A stretch of 64,000 bases of DNA from Cryptomeria japonica (GCF_030272615.1 NC_081409.1:240215832-240279831); one strand, 5' to 3'. Shown: positions 1 through 13,206, counted from the first letter of the stretch. Numbers and translations are program-made. Notes: generated from the sequence alone by a model not told the origin.

Positions 1-570
1 ATTTTTCTTGTGGTTGATAGATTTTTAAAAATGGCACACTTTATCCCTTGTCATAAAACTAATGATGCAGTGAATATTGCAGATTTATTTTTTAGGGAAG
101 TGGTGAGACTTCATGGACTTCCAAAGAGCATTGTTTTTGACAGGGATACCAAGTTTGTGGGCTACTTATGGAGGAGTTTGTGAAGAAGCTTAAGACTGAT
201 ATGAAGTTTTTCTCAACATACCACCCTCAAATAGATGACCAAACTGAGGTGGTAAACAGGAGTTTAGGGAATCTGTTGAGATGTTTAGTTGGAGACAAAT
301 CGAAGGTGTGGGATTTGGTTATACCACAAGTTGAGTTTGCCTACAACAACTCAGTTAATAGAAGCATAGGTAAATCTCCATTTTGGATTGTTTATGGAAG
401 CAATCTTATGGGTGTTCATATTTCAATCAGATTGATAAAAGTGTGAAGAAAAGTGTAGATGCAGAGGACTTTGTTGAGCACATGAGGGGCTTACATGAAG
501 AGGTAAGAAAACGTATCAAAAAAATTTGATGTGCAACAAGTGAACGCCAAGGTTGTGGCAAAGTAAATTT
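1..570 (+). pseudogene. Ty3/gypsy chromovirus integrase fragment, frameshifted
   Basis: This is the end of a gypsy-type integrase, the enzyme that joins retrotransposon cDNA to the chromosome. The window opens inside the catalytic core: frame 1 reads [14 protein letters not shown], then the second Asp motif FDRDTKFV near 130-155. The frame shifts near 160-170 and continues in frame 3 to 446 with TYHPQ, QTEVVNRSLGNLL (keeping the third catalytic acid, Glu) and AYNNSVNRSIGKSPF. Weaker similarity (EHMRGLHEEVRKRI) follows to about 530 in another frame and then fades. It matches the integrase of the complete chromovirus at 47397-55279, so the two are related copies. The 5' part lies outside the window. 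It cannot encode a working enzyme. Confidence 0.85.
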
Positions 571-1452
571 TTGCTTTCTTTGGTGAAACCAATAATGCAA
601 TAAAAATCCAATTTGATGCACAACAAATGGTGGAGGAATTTTAAATTTTTTTATTCATTATTTTTTTGGAAATTTGTTGTGATTGGTCCAATTTTGAGGT
701 GGGCATAGTATTTTGGTAAAGTGGAATGGAATTAATAAAAACTTAGACCAAATGAAATCACATTTCATTTGATGTGCAAAAATAGGAAATAGAAAAGGAA
801 AAAATTTCATTTTATTTTGGGGAGGAAAAACATCTTTCCAGAACACAGAGAAGAGAAGGTTTGGGCATATCATACCTCTTGGAGAGATTTGAATGTGTTT
901 GTTTGCAGGTGTGAAGATGGGAAAGATTGATTGAAAATCCAGAAGTTGAAGAGGGAAGCAGTGGAATTGTATTGTTGGTTGTTTGTTGTGATTGCAGTTG
1001 TTGAATGGTTGTGAAGCAATCATTAATTTGTAGCAGCAAATAAATTTTAATTTTGATTTTTGTTGTGAGTTTGAAATGGAATGTAATAGCCCACAATCCC
1101 TACAAGATTGTTTGTAATTATTTTTGTGATAAATTTTAAATGAATATTCATTGGTTGCAAGATGCAAGCTAGTTTGCATATTGTTGTTGCACAGAGTGGT
1201 TTTCTGAGTATGAGGTTTTCTTTTATTGGATTTTATGAGTTTTTATTTATATAAATCACTCTCAAACATTAGTGTTATAAGGACTTATTATTATAGAGAA
1301 CAATTTATTTATAGTTGCTTGCAGAGAATAATTTGATTGTAGTTGTTTTTTTAATTGGCACTTGTGTGTGGAATACTATTGTGAGAGTTAATTTAATATT
1401 TACATCTCATACATTAAACTTACAAAAGAGGGTTTATTAATTCACATCATCA
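571..1452 (-). repeat. Possible 3' LTR of the decayed gypsy element
   Basis: No gene is supported here. At 1454-1460 the minus strand has a run of seven G, followed at once by TGATGATG running towards lower coordinates. This is the usual arrangement of a polypurine tract and the first bases of a 3' LTR. The integrase and RT remnants at 2300-4085 are on the same strand and lie upstream of it, so this stretch is a reasonable place for their LTR. I could not find the outer end or a target duplication; the left limit given is only where integrase similarity stops. Confidence 0.3.
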
Positions 1453-1460
1453 ACCCCCCC

Positions 1461-2299
1461 AATCTAATCAGAATTCTAAGTCCTAATCTTTGTTGGTTTG
1501 TGACTAGATCTATTGGATTGGAACCCTCTTTTCAATGTTATGGTCTCTAAGCAATAAAATTAGAGGTTTGCATCCTTCTTGTTGTGGAAACCCTAATTTT
1601 CCACCATTACCGTAGCCACAGATTAGTGAATAAGACAAGGGGCCAATAAAATGATGTTTTTGTAGCAATTAAGTGATCACATTAGATAAACTAGTTTATT
1701 TGAGAGTATAAAAGTTGCAACAAAAATATTGCATGGGAAAAACTCAAAAGGTTTAGGGTTTTAGAAAAATGTGGTAGGAAAACCTTAAGGACCTCCCTAG
1801 AAAATTTAACGTTCTAATAACTCCAATAGTGGTTATAGTTGGGGATGTCTGTCTCTTATAGGTATATCATCAATCAGAAGAATTATTTTGGAGAAGACCA
1901 CAAAAATGAACTTAACGACAAAGGATTATGGAAAAGAACTTCATCAAGACAAACAAGGGCCATGATTACTTAAGTAAAAAATATGAGTAAATATGAAAAA
2001 CATGTAACATGTATTTACTAACAAAAATCATCATGACATGAAAATTAATGGCTAAGACAATGACCATACATTGGTAGCTCTGTGAATTCTCTAGCTAATT
2101 TCTATAGATGGTATACTTAGAAATCATACCTCTCAACAATCTCATATGGCCCTATCCATAATTATTTAAAATTCTTGTGCTTTCCCTCTTCCAATTCGAC
2201 ATTCCAAAAATTAACCGCTTCACCAGTTAAGAAGTTTCTTTGTAGAGTATTCTTATCAAAGAGATGCTTTATTATTTATTTCTATAGAAAAATATTTTC
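1461..2299. other. Unassigned AT-rich sequence
   Basis: No open frame or domain is recognisable. By position it would be the region between integrase and LTR of the minus-strand gypsy element next to it. Confidence 0.4.
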
Positions 2300-4085
2300 A
2301 TGTGAAACTCACCTTGTTTAATCTATGTCTATCAGTTCAAGTATTTTTTGAGAAACTACACCATCTTGTTCTTATTCAGTATCATATAGTAGTTGGCATA
2401 TAGTCAACTCTAGACTAATTGACATTTTGACTTCTAGTCCATAAACTGGAATTGAAAAGGGCCCTTGATATTAGCTTACATGGAAGTTAATTTATCAACC
2501 CAAACTACATACTTCATATTATCATCCCACCCCTTCTTATTCATATCCAAAGTTCTTCTTATGATCTTCATGAAGATTTCATTTCTCGCTTCAACATATC
2601 CAGTTATCTAAGAATAATAAGGGAATGCATGTATTAAATTGACCCAATATTAGGAAATATATTCAACACATCCTAGGTTTTGAAACACATGGCATGAACA
2701 ATAATCCATAGGGGCCTTCTCGTAGCCAGGTGGGATCTTGACTCACAACTATTGAAATTAGGTGGGGTGGTAGAACTATAACTCCCACCAATGATGATCC
2801 CTTAAAATAGTAGGGGAGAGGAGGGATAGCAAGATGATGACATTAAGTGCCCCTTCATGCAGGGGAAACCCAATTGATTTGAGTGACATTAAAATTATTT
2901 ATTATATTATTGATTAAGAAGTTTACTGCCACCTTATATTTAGCATTATTAGTTGAAATTGTCTCAACCCAGTTGGTGAAGAAGTGGGTTGTTACAAGTA
3001 TTTACTTGTAAAAATTGTTGGATCTTTCTTGAATTTCTTCAATAAAGTCTACCCCCACTATTAAAAAAGAGCATCAAATTTGATTGTTGTGAGGGGGAGA
3101 GAACTTGAAAACTTTAGCTTATCAATATTTGTTTTTTTGCAAGCATCACATTTTATTACCATTTCAATCACATACTTAAACAAGGTGGGCAACCATTATC
3201 CTACTCTAAAGAACATTAGGGGTAGTAGTCTTAGCTTTAAAGTTTCCTCTATAAGAACCTTTTTGAAATAATAATTTTTTTTTAATTGTTCTTGGTCCAA
3301 GTATTTGAGTAACAATACATATGTTTTTTCCATACTATATCATTTTGTATTGGTGTATACCTTTCTGACTGTAGCTTCAGTGCTCTTTGGTAGTTTGAAT
3401 TCATCTTAGGAGGGAAATTATCATTTTTCAAATAAAAGACTATACTCTTACATGATGAGTTATATTTTTAGTGACAAGAGATGGAAGCACTAGTGGATTC
3501 TATCTCATTAACCTTTGTTGTTTCCAAATCATAATATTTCATCAATTTTTCTTGTCCTTGAAACCTAACCAATTAACCTTCACTTCCATGTCATACTCTT
3601 GGATCTTTTTAATCTACCTATATCATTTACTTAAAGATTCTTGCAACTTGTAATAATTTACTAAAAACGTAAATGGGTTGTTTATACACGTCTTTCTTCC
3701 GTTTAAGTAAAACGCTTTATATTGTATAAAATGATCCAAGTTATCAAAATAGTTATTTTCATAAGATTTTTATTTATTTATTTGAATGTTTCAGCTAATT
3801 CATTAGTTCATATAGTTGGTTTCCGTTTCTTAAGCATCTTAACAATAGACAATCTTACTAACAAAGTTAGAAATAAACCTCTTCACAAAATTTATTTATG
3901 CAAAAAAAGATCATACTCTCTTGATTGATTTGAGATAAGAGATACTATTAATTATTTTAACTCACTAAATATGTCTATCCTTTACCCCTCTTTTGATACA
4001 ATGTATCTCAAAAATTTACTTTGTTAGACACCGAATGTGCATTCATAGGGATTTAAAGAAATCCCATACCCATGCTAAACCATTG
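2300..4085 (-). pseudogene. Decayed Ty3/gypsy pol (RT end to integrase)
   Basis: On the minus strand, scattered short stretches keep the order of a gypsy pol gene. From high to low coordinates: an RT thumb-like stretch near 3780-4085 (NAHSVSNKVNF followed by a sequence like the LxxLQGxxxFxRRFI region), an integrase zinc-finger end near 3130-3150 (CDACKK), the start of the core near 3000-3060 (VGVDFIEEI, then ILVTTHFFTNWVETI), and the core end near 2420-2640 (GYVEARNEI, then KKGWDDNMKYVVWVD and GPFQFQF). Many stops and frame changes separate these pieces, so this is an old dead copy. A very similar minus-strand integrase piece is found at 59600-60310, suggesting one family. Confidence 0.7.
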
Positions 4086-7000
4086 ACTTTTAGTTTTTGT
4101 TCCTTCTATTCACTAATGGAGTTCATAACTATTTCCTAAACTTCTCTTTATTCTCCATGCCTCATGCTCTATTCTTCACGTCTTTCTTTTGTACCAACTT
4201 CTTCCTCTTTTTTGCTACTATGTATATACTCTTCCTCTATAATTATCTTTTTTTGACTACACAACAAGAAAAAACACCTTCTCTCTACACAAGTCTTTGT
4301 CTTTGCTTCTCACACAACATACTCTATTATCCCACATACCTTAATCCCCCTCTTTTAGCTTTCTATGTAGCCTTCTTCCTATACTCTGCACTTTCCTTTT
4401 CCTATTCTTCTAGTGCTATATCACCTCTTGTTCTCTATGCTCCACCCTTTAAAATAAATATTTCCCTTATCTCCCTATGCCATTTCACTTCTTTTTTTTA
4501 CTCTGACAGTGAATACTTTTTGTTAGCAAAGAAGTAGTGGAGATATAATGGCATTACATCATGGAGTGTTTTTCTTACAAGGATATTCAAATAAATTATA
4601 TTGAGATGCTGAACGTTATCACTTTGAGTAACCTGTTTGTAGAAGAAAAGATAACAACATTTGCTGACTTGTTGATCAAATAGATAGTAGAAGATCCAAG
4701 ATATAGGAGGAAAAATAAATTAAGTAGTCGAGGTGTAATTGGGCCCTTCTTTGTGGGTTTTTTGTGATTATCTTCTTTGCTAGCTATTTGTGGGTCTTAT
4801 GGGCTATTTGGCTTCATGGACATTATTAAAAACATCCATTCATTCATTCGATGTATATGTCTTTTAGCTTCTCATTTGTGTCCTCTGTTTCCTTTCATTG
4901 TTGAGTAGTTTTAAAATATAGAAGCAAGGTCTCAAATAGAACAAAGGCTTTTCATTTTATTTTTTTGTAATTCCCAATCTCAACCTTGCTTTATATGTTG
5001 GCATTAGAACCAGAGAAAAGACACCTACCAAGTGTATTGGTTTGAAAGTTTCTAAAGTCTTTTCCATAAATCTATTTTGGCGATCATTGTCTTAACACAA
5101 GCTACGAGGATGTTGACAAATTTTGTAGAGATTGGCTTTGTACCAACCAATTTCATTTGCTTGAAAGATTTCTAATGAGACAACATTAGGCATTTATGTG
5201 AAAACATTTCAGCTGTGTCAATATTTTTTGTGCATATCTCATGACCCCAAGAATCGTAGAAATTTAAGAGGTTTAGGCATTGACTGCAAAGCTAAATGGA
5301 GAGATGCAAAAGTTAAACCAAGAAAACCAAAATTTAGTAGAACAAATTGGAAGTCTTTTTAGGTGGTGCTGATTACAAATTCGCCAAGTTGCTCTTGCAC
5401 CATCATGCCAAAAATTCTCATACTTGCATACTTGGACCTATCTATACTCCCTCTATTAATGATTCTATTATTTCTATGCAAATTATATTAATCTCTATTC
5501 ATAATTTCTCTTTTTTAAATTAAGACATCAACATAATCACCAAAATTAAATTGATACTGATGGCCTATATATGCAAATTCATTGGTTCTAGTAGATGTAC
5601 TTTTTTGGTCTTGATTATTTGGCTTAGATGACTCGCTAGCATATGTAGCTTTCCATATGACATGACTTTTATTTGTATGAAATGAAAGAACCTTCACGTG
5701 TGTAATGTTATGCATCTTGTCTTCTATCCATAACAAATCTTTGAGCTGACCAAATAGAGTTACCACTCTTCAAAAATAAAATATAAGTTTTTAACTCTTA
5801 TGAACAAAATTACTCTAACCATAATGTTGCTACAAAATATTTATGACTACAAGTTTCTCAAATCACTATACTATTTTGAATGCAAAATGAAATTAATTCT
5901 CCTTGGTAATGGTGCCATTCTATTAGGTCTTGAAAACATTGCTCCAAAATAATAGAACAATATCACTTTCAAGGTTGGGGGTTGTCATCTTGAAAGGGAA
6001 ATAAAGGTTCATTCATAAATTATGGAGGGTTAAATGTCTATGAAAAAGAGTGGATAATATCTCTTGCACTTTTGGATTATCTTAAATACAAATGGGTATT
6101 CCTAGAGGTAATCCTTAATGAGATTAAAGATGTTAAAAGGTCAAAAAGAAGAATATTTATATTTATATCTAGAGAAAGTTCAACACCAAAAGTTGTACTA
6201 GGTTAAGACTAGCACATTGCTCATATATTTATTCTAGAGTTAGTAATAAAATTTTTAAAGCATATGTAAGATCATGATGTAAGGTCATGATTCACTAAGT
6301 ATTTTTATTTATAATATACTCACATATAATATTTTCCCTTTTTTTAATGAATGAATAATAAATTATAGAGATATGAAAATTAATTTTAAACTACTAGTTA
6401 ATGATTTTATTTGTTTAAAAGCGCGATTGGTGTAATACCTCTCTCGTTTGCATCTTTGTGATGTGTGTATTTTGATTCTCTTTGTGGCATTGTGCTTATG
6501 GGTAATCCATTACTACATGTTGCTCTTGGATTCTTAACCTATGTTCTTCTTATATATATGCATGTTCCCATCTTGGCCCAATGATGTGTGTGGATTGCTT
6601 CATTGAGATCATCATTGTGTTGTTGCATTGGAATGCGTTCTTCTCTTGATTTCTAGACTTGTGATTAGTTTCTATGTGTGTTGGGTGTTTTATGTCCTAT
6701 GATGTTTTTCACTATTGGTCTTTGTAGTGTTTATTCTGGTTTGAGTGTGTACTTACTTATGCTCAATGCATGTGGGGACCCAATGTATTTCCAGATGATG
6801 ATACCCATGAGATTCATGTGATGTGGTATTTTACCTAATTTCAACATTAAATCTACTTGAGTTTGTTGTTTTCTAACTCTGGTTGAACCATGGTACTAGC
6901 ATTAGAGAACATGTTAGATGGATTAATATTGTAATTATGGATTACTACATTTGGAGATATTGATGTTAATGTGGAAAAATAAGGTTAAAATGCATAAATC

Positions 7001-7113
7001 ATGATAATGTAGCAAATAAAATTTAATGCCATTCAATATATTAAATACTTATTAATTCTATTGATAATATATGTTAGATTAAATGATTTATTATGTTTAT
7101 GATGATCTGGTGA
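4086..7113. other. Unassigned sequence, partly pyrimidine-rich
   Basis: I find no supportable gene. 4100-4510 is strongly C/T-rich on the plus strand, which creates an artificial F/L/S/Y-rich open frame. A short minus-strand open frame at 5515-5766 (83 codons) has ordinary amino-acid composition, but I recognise no family. At 5003-5016 there is a sequence resembling an initiator-tRNA-Met primer site (TGGCATTAGAACCA), but no LTR end of the CA type sits beside it. Confidence 0.4.
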
Positions 7114-7128
7114 TTTTTTTTTTTTTTT
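7114..7128 (-). other. Poly(A) tail of LINE-A
   Basis: Fifteen consecutive T on the plus strand, directly after the LINE 3' UTR and its hairpin when read on the minus strand. This fixes the 3' end and orientation of the element. Confidence 0.85.
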
Positions 7129-7344
7129 GATAGAAGTGGTAAAGCCACTAAATTATTTTATTAATATGAAAAGTTTACAAAATCCTAGTTCAGACATGCA
7201 TACCGGCAGGAAAGAACTAGACAAAGAAAACCTCTGGTTATAGCCTTTGATAAAAAAAACCATATAAAGATACCAGTTTGACAACACCCTGTAGATGGTA
7301 ATAGATCAAAACCCATCCGAATACAAAACCAAGAAGCCATGTAC

Positions 7345-7477
<133 letters not shown>

Positions 7478-7489
7478 CTCAGTGGCCAA

Positions 7490-9000
7490 GCCACAAAATT
7501 ACAATAAAAAGTAACCCATAAGATAATCTATATCATGATTCAAACTACCATGTACCCATGTACTTGAACTTTCATTTGGAGGCATAGAAGAAGAAGAGCG
7601 AGAAACCACATCAACACCCGAGGAAGGATGAAACTTCTGAGGAGAGCTAGAAACAACCACCCGAATGTACAAGAGAGAGTGGATTCTAGTGAACACATCA
7701 AGCACAATGGCTAAATAAAGAGGAGGAATATGATCGATCAATCTTTCAAATTGAATAATTGTATTATCATAGCAGTCTCTAATTAGTCCACACCTGGCTA
7801 CAAAAAACAATTCTCCATTCTATCAATTAGCAAGAATCTTAGGAAAAGGCATGAAATCACCATAAGGGAGAAAACCATAACAAAAAAAGTAAAAAGACAG
7901 AGCTAATCCACATCACAAGAAGAATAAAATGATGAGACCAAGAAGGTATCAGCCAAAGCTCAAACCATAGGAGCATCCAAAAGAAAATCCATGCAAATAG
8001 TGAGAAAACGAGAAAACAATTCAGATATGCTAGTATCTAATTTTTCCACCAACCAACATTTACCCACCACCTTCCTAATTGCATAAAAAACATCCAAAGA
8101 ACACAGATTAAAAATACAACCAAGTTTCTCATTGTTGTATGCACGAGAGTCATGAAAATCACCAAAATTTTGAGGAACAAAGATTCTGTATTGAACAAGC
8201 AACATAAGGAAAAACAAAAATTCGCACAACTGAAAGAACCACAAATGTTGCAAGGTTCATATTTCTCGAGCATATATAGTAAATATCTCATAAAAGGCGA
8301 CATCATAACATTACTGTCTGGCAGTGATGCTCGACATCCCACACTAGTCGAGAGAGTCGACTCGAGCAGTATATCGAACATCAATAATCAAAATTAAATT
8401 AAATAATCCTCAAATATATGGCCAACCCAGATGAAACAAAAATAGAGCACCACGACATCAGGCAATCTCCAAAATAATTGCAATGACAAGATATGAACGA
8501 TGTACATCAAACGTGAAATGACAGATACTATGAAAGATAATCAAGTATGGGAGAAACAAATGAAGGTCGCCATTGTAAATGATGATAATTACAACCCACA
8601 TTAAGCAATTTAAAGTTTGCATGGAGTACCCAATACAAATATTCTCAAAGGACTGCTAATACATGATAAAATATCCATTCTCTTATAACAAGCCAATGTA
8701 GAGATGATTAAACAGTACCATGCCAAAACAATCGAGTACCCATGAAACAAGTAGATATCACTTCCAATCATGATGGTATAGCCTTCCCCCAAAAAAATCG
8801 TGACTCATAATAAATAATCATCAAACATAAAATTAATAAACAAGTACCACACAACATAATCATAGGATGCATCACCCCCAGTATTACACACTCAGAAGAA
8901 TAGCATCAGGGAAAATGCCAACACAAAGTCATGCCATGTCATGACATATGTGAAAAGAACCACCCCCAATACTAGCCATAGGGGTGTCTAACCTCAAGGG
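7490..9000 (-). pseudogene. LINE-A region downstream of RNase H, coding-like
   Basis: Between the RNase H domain and the 3' UTR there are about 1.5 kb where the minus strand holds several coding-like open pieces. The clearest is at 7960-8253 (for example FYAIRKVVGKCWLVEKLDTS followed by ELFSRFLTICMDFLLD); another at 7499-7810 has a Ser-rich end. I recognise no family. The stretch 8400-9000 is more decayed, with pieces such as RIFVLGTPCKL near 8610-8650. The position matches ORF3 of LINE-B (40924-42579), but I see no clear residue similarity between them. It may be a diverged third ORF or simply a decayed long 3' region. Confidence 0.4.
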
Positions 9001-9059
9001 AAATTCCCACCAAAACCATGTTAATATATAATCTTTATACACGAGGAAGGAATATGCAA

Positions 9060-9480
9060 AGAGGCAATCTCCAAGTAATTTGTTTTCTCGTCTATTGCCT
9101 TATTAGCAAGAAAGTCAGCAATGCGATTAATTTCCCTATAGAAATGAGAAATAGAAAAATAACTAAAAAACTTTAATTGACCAAGAATTTGATCTAAGAG
9201 GTATTGTAACTACCAAGAGGAACATTTCTTATTGGAAACAACATGAAAAGTCACCATAGAATCACCTTCAATTACAATATCCTTAATATTTAGAGAAATA
9301 GCTAAATCCAAACCAAATGATAAAGCATGAAATGGGGCAGAATTATTAGGCCCAATACCAATATATTTACAAGCAGCCTTAATGATTTTTGAATTATGAT
9401 TAAAAATGACAACTCCAATCCCCAAATTGCCAGGGTTACCCTTAGTAGCCCCATCGTAATTTAGTTTAAATTTTTATTGT
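9060..9480 (-). pseudogene. LINE-A RNase H domain
   Basis: Plant L1 elements often carry an RNase H of the RVT_3 type after the RT, thought to remove RNA from the cDNA hybrid. The minus strand reads LGIGVVIFNHNSKIIKAA near 9370-9425, then FHALSFGLDLAISLNIKDI, the acidic motif VIEGDS near 9270, and finally INRIADFLANKAID near 9075-9120 in the same family order. The first Asp region lies near 9440-9480 (LNYDGATKG-like). A stop lies just after KKCSSW at about 9210. Confidence 0.8.
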
Positions 9481-9689
9481 GGAGGAGGGGACCATTTAGC
9501 ATTTCTATGATTAATAACAGAGGATAGCCCCAAGGACACCGACCCATGTGAAGGAATGACTTGAAGAGCCTTCCAATTCCAAGTGACCCAATTATCCTAG
9601 TGCAACAAGGAACACAAATGGTCTAAATTCTTATAAATAAAGGAGAGTACCACTTATGATATAGAAGATTCAATCCTACCCACCACATC

Positions 9690-10489
9690 AATCAAGGGAG
9701 AGGATGTCTTCTTGAAAATTCTATTGTTCCTCTCAAGCCATATATTCCAAATAACAATAGAAGGGGCAACAATCCAGAGGAAGGAATAGAATGAAGAAGA
9801 ATACAACAAAGGCCAAACCATGAATTGAGACAAAAGATCAGGACAAATAGCAGAAGCCCAACCAAGCTTGCCAAAAAGCCAATACTAGCAATCTGAAGCA
9901 AAAGGACAGTGAACAAATAGATGATATGAAGATTCCATAAAGAAACCACAAAACACACAAGGGAACACAGCTGTGATCCCAAGTCTATCTAATCTCATCC
10001 TAGTGACGACTCTATCTTGTACTGCTAACCAGGCAAAAGTTCTAGCTTTGGGAAGACAAGTCGAATGCCAAAACTCTTAGAAGGCCATGAGGAAAAGGAA
10101 GAGGGAGGAGACAAAGACATATACCCATCTTTTATTGTGTAAGAACCTGACACATTCTTAGTCCAAACCAATTCATGATCCAGATCTTGATATACAAGAG
10201 ATCTCTTCTTAAGTTCCTTTACATAAGCATCCTTAAGTTCTTGATCCACCAACAAAGAGTCTATATATTTCCATCGAAACATTGGATAGGGCCTTGAGAC
10301 ATCCACATAACAATAATTTGCAACAAACAAACCCCATCGGTCTTTAAGAATATCTAACAATGGAGACCAGTCCCAGACACTAATCATAGCAACATGCCCA
10401 TTCCAAACTTCATCCCAAAACCTAGCCTTTCTTCCATTGTGAATTACCCAAGATAAGTGAGGAAGAATAACCGATCTACAATTAGCCAT
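9690..10489 (-). pseudogene. LINE-A connection region and zf-RVT domain
   Basis: The minus strand from 10489 to 10025 gives a 154-codon piece with WVIHNGRKARFWDEVWNG and later DLDHELVWTKNVSGSYTIKDGY, the usual sequence between RT and the zf-RVT zinc-binding domain of plant LINEs. The zf-RVT piece follows at about 9990-9690 in shifting frames: CVFCGF, ESSYHLFVHCPFA, then IWLERNNRIFKK. The frame changes near 10020 and 9900. This region has no known catalytic role of its own. Confidence 0.75.
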
Positions 10490-10499
10490 GAAATTCCAA

Positions 10500-12489
10500 A
10501 TAGCAGATCCTTTTAGAAGAGAGGAAGCAACGGATAATCATTCTCTAGGGCCCCCACCCAAGTACTTAGCAATCATAAGAGAGGCCCATTTTCTTGAGGG
10601 TTCTTTATAGAGTTTTCAAACTAATTTCGCACCTAGGGCTCTATTTTGATTCACTAGATCTCTAATACCCGACCCCCCCAGAGCCTTAGGAAGACAAACC
10701 TTATCCCAAGGCAAAAGAGTAATCTTCTCCTTACCTCCTATGTTATCATTCCAAAGAAAAGATCTCAAAGAGGATTGAAGCTCATTAACAACCTTCTTGG
10801 TTGTTTTCAAAAAATACATCAAATAAATGGGAAAAGAATTAAGCATTGATTTAATTAGAAGAATCTTGCTAGATAAGGTAAGCCATTTGTGATTCCAAGA
10901 AAATATTCTAGAAGACACCACAGAGACCACTTTGTCCCAGAAGATGTACTTTTTTGGCCCAACAAAAAAGGGAATGCCTAGATACTTACAAGGAAAATAT
11001 CCCACCTCATATCCCCAAAATTGAGTCAATCTATTCTAAACTAGAGGTGAAACATTCAAAAAGAAGATCTTAGATTTCACGCTATTAACTTTTTGACCCA
11101 AGAAAGCAGAATAGTCAATAATAATTTTCTTAATAACTTTAGCCTCTGTCAGAGATGCATGTCCAAAAAGGAGAGTGTCATCCATAAATAGACAATGAGA
11201 GTGGGGTACTGGAAAACATTCAATCTTAATTCCCTTCCAAATACTTGAGGATCTAGCAACATGGATGGCCCAGCTAAAGGCCTCAGCTAATAGAATAAAC
11301 AAAAAAGGAGACAGAGGGTCACCTTGTCGAATACCCCAAGAAGAAGAAAAGAAACCAGAAGGAGATCCATTTAATAAAACTGAAAATCTAGCAGAAGAGA
11401 TGCAAGAGTAAACCCTCTTAATCCAGCTATGCCCAAATCCAAATTGTCACAAAACTGAAACTAAAGAGTGCCAATCCATTCGATCATATGCTTCATCATA
11501 TCTAGTTTAAGAATCATAGTCAGAGTCTTTTGTAAATAAATAGAGTGAAGGACCTCATGAGCCACAATAACACCATCTGAGGTATCTCTCCCGATTACAA
11601 AGCCACCCTGTTCAACAGAGATAATCTTAGGAATGAGCTTAGCAAGCCTGATTGAAATCACCTTAGTGATGATCTTATACAAGGTGTTGCATAATGCAAT
11701 TGGTCGAAAGTTGGAAAAGGATTTAGGATTTTCAACCTTAGGGATAATCGCAATAAGAGTTGTATTAAGTTCTTTTAAAATAGTTCTATTACACCTAGAT
11801 TCCTCAAGAGCTATAAGGACATCATTCCCCACAAAGTCCCAACATTTCTGAAAAAACAAAGCAGTAAACCCATTAGGGCCTAGAGCCTTCTCCAAGGACA
11901 TGGAAAAGACCACCTCTCTTCGATCAAGATTGGTAAAAGGAGCCATAAGCATCTTATTGTCTTCTTCCTTAATGAGAGGAGGAATAGAATCAACAAAATT
12001 ATTGTCCAAAACAACTTTGTCATTTGTAAGCAAGGATTTAGAAAACCTAACAGCCTCATAGGCAATTGCACCGTCATCAACTAGGTAGTTCCCATTAGAA
12101 TCATAAATACAAGATATCCTATTACGCCGCCTCTTCAATTTAGTAGAGGAATGAAAAAAAATAGTATTCATATCCCCTTGAGCCAACCACAAGTCCCTAG
12201 ACTTCTGTCTCCAACAGGATTCTTCACGAGCTAAAACCTCCTCAAGCTGGACTTTCAAGGATTTATGTTTGTTAAAAGAAATAGAATCCATGCCATTATT
12301 CAAAACAAACTCAGTCAACTCTTCAATTTCACCTTGAATCCTAGCCTTCTCCCCAAAAATATTCTTAAAATGAAGAGAATTCCATTCTCTAATCCTTCCC
12401 TTAAGATAAACAAGCTTCTTAACAATCTGATACATCCTATATCCCTCCACATAAGGAGTAAATATCCACCAATATTTTAAAAGGGACAA
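10500..12489 (-). pseudogene. LINE-A reverse transcriptase
   Basis: RT of an L1-type LINE, which copies the element RNA at the nicked target. The first piece, 12489-11461 (342 codons), has the linker (LAREESCWRQKSRDLWLAQG), then LNTTLIAIIPKVENP, FRPIALCNTLYKIITKV and EQGGFVIGRDTSDG. It ends at KLDMMKHMIEW, the place of the first catalytic Asp. The second, 11302-11036, holds the active-site motif as FMDDTLLFG with both Asp present. The third, 11029-10616, has CKYLGIPFFVG and SRIFSWNHKWLTLSSKILLI, the thumb-like region. Frameshifts separate the pieces. It keeps the YxDD-type aspartates better than LINE-B does. Confidence 0.85.
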
Positions 12490-13206
12490 AAAAACTGGTC
12501 TCTGAACAACATAGATTCAAACTTAAACAGGAGCTTTTGGGGAGTCCCATCTTCAAGGGTAGAGAACAAAATGGGAAAATGGTCTGATCCAATATAAGGA
12601 AGAACTAAGGAAAAAAATTCCAAATTATTGTTAAACCAATTTTTAGATACCAAAAAAAGATCTAATCTCTTTGCAATTTGAGAAAAGTCCTTTCTCATGT
12701 TAGTCCAAGTGAAAGGGCCATTCTGAGTTTTAACATCAACCAGACACATATCCTTAATGAAATGACAAAAAATAGCTATAATATGCTTATTTGGGATAAT
12801 ACCCCTCAATTTCTCTTCTTGAAATAGAATTGAAATCTCCCCCAAATATCAAGAAGCTATTCTTAAGCGGAGATGCAATGATAGACAACCTCTCCCAAAG
12901 CTTCTTTTTATAGGTCCATAGACATTGAAAAGCCATAATTTAGCACTGGAAAATTTACTTTTAACCAAACCTGACATCCAGTTTGAAGAGGAAGCAACCA
13001 AAGAAAGGTCCACACTAAAATCATTCCAAAGGAAGGAAAGGCCTCCCGAAGCCCCCTCAGAGGGAGAGACACAAAATTTACACAATTTCCAAGAGGAGAC
13101 GAAGGACTCAACATAAGACAAATTTAATTTGGTTTCTTGCACCATCAAAATATCATACTTCATTAAATCCAATTGGGATTCAAACATTCCATGAAATGAT
13201 CCTCAT
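12480..13206 (-). pseudogene. LINE-A endonuclease (EEP family)
   Basis: The apurinic-like endonuclease nicks the target to prime reverse transcription. The minus strand starts at an ATG at 13206 with MRIISWNV, the normal start of plant L1 ORF2, then shifts frame at once. It continues with YDILMVQETKLNLSYVE (the QETK catalytic Glu), EGASGGLSFLWND, LFNVYGP, a GDFN-like stretch near 12845, NGPFTWTN, AKRLDLFLVS and YIGSDHFPI (the terminal Asp-His). A stop and frameshift fall near 12846 and 12477. Confidence 0.85.

Noticed and set aside
4097-4537. 146-codon plus-strand open frame rich in Phe, Leu, Ser and Tyr
   Set aside because: The DNA is a pyrimidine-rich stretch; composition alone explains the frame, with no domain, start context or related copy.
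5003-5016. Primer-binding-site-like TGGCATTAGAACCA suggesting an LTR boundary
   Set aside because: No CA-ended LTR precedes it, no matching second LTR was seen, and no gag follows.
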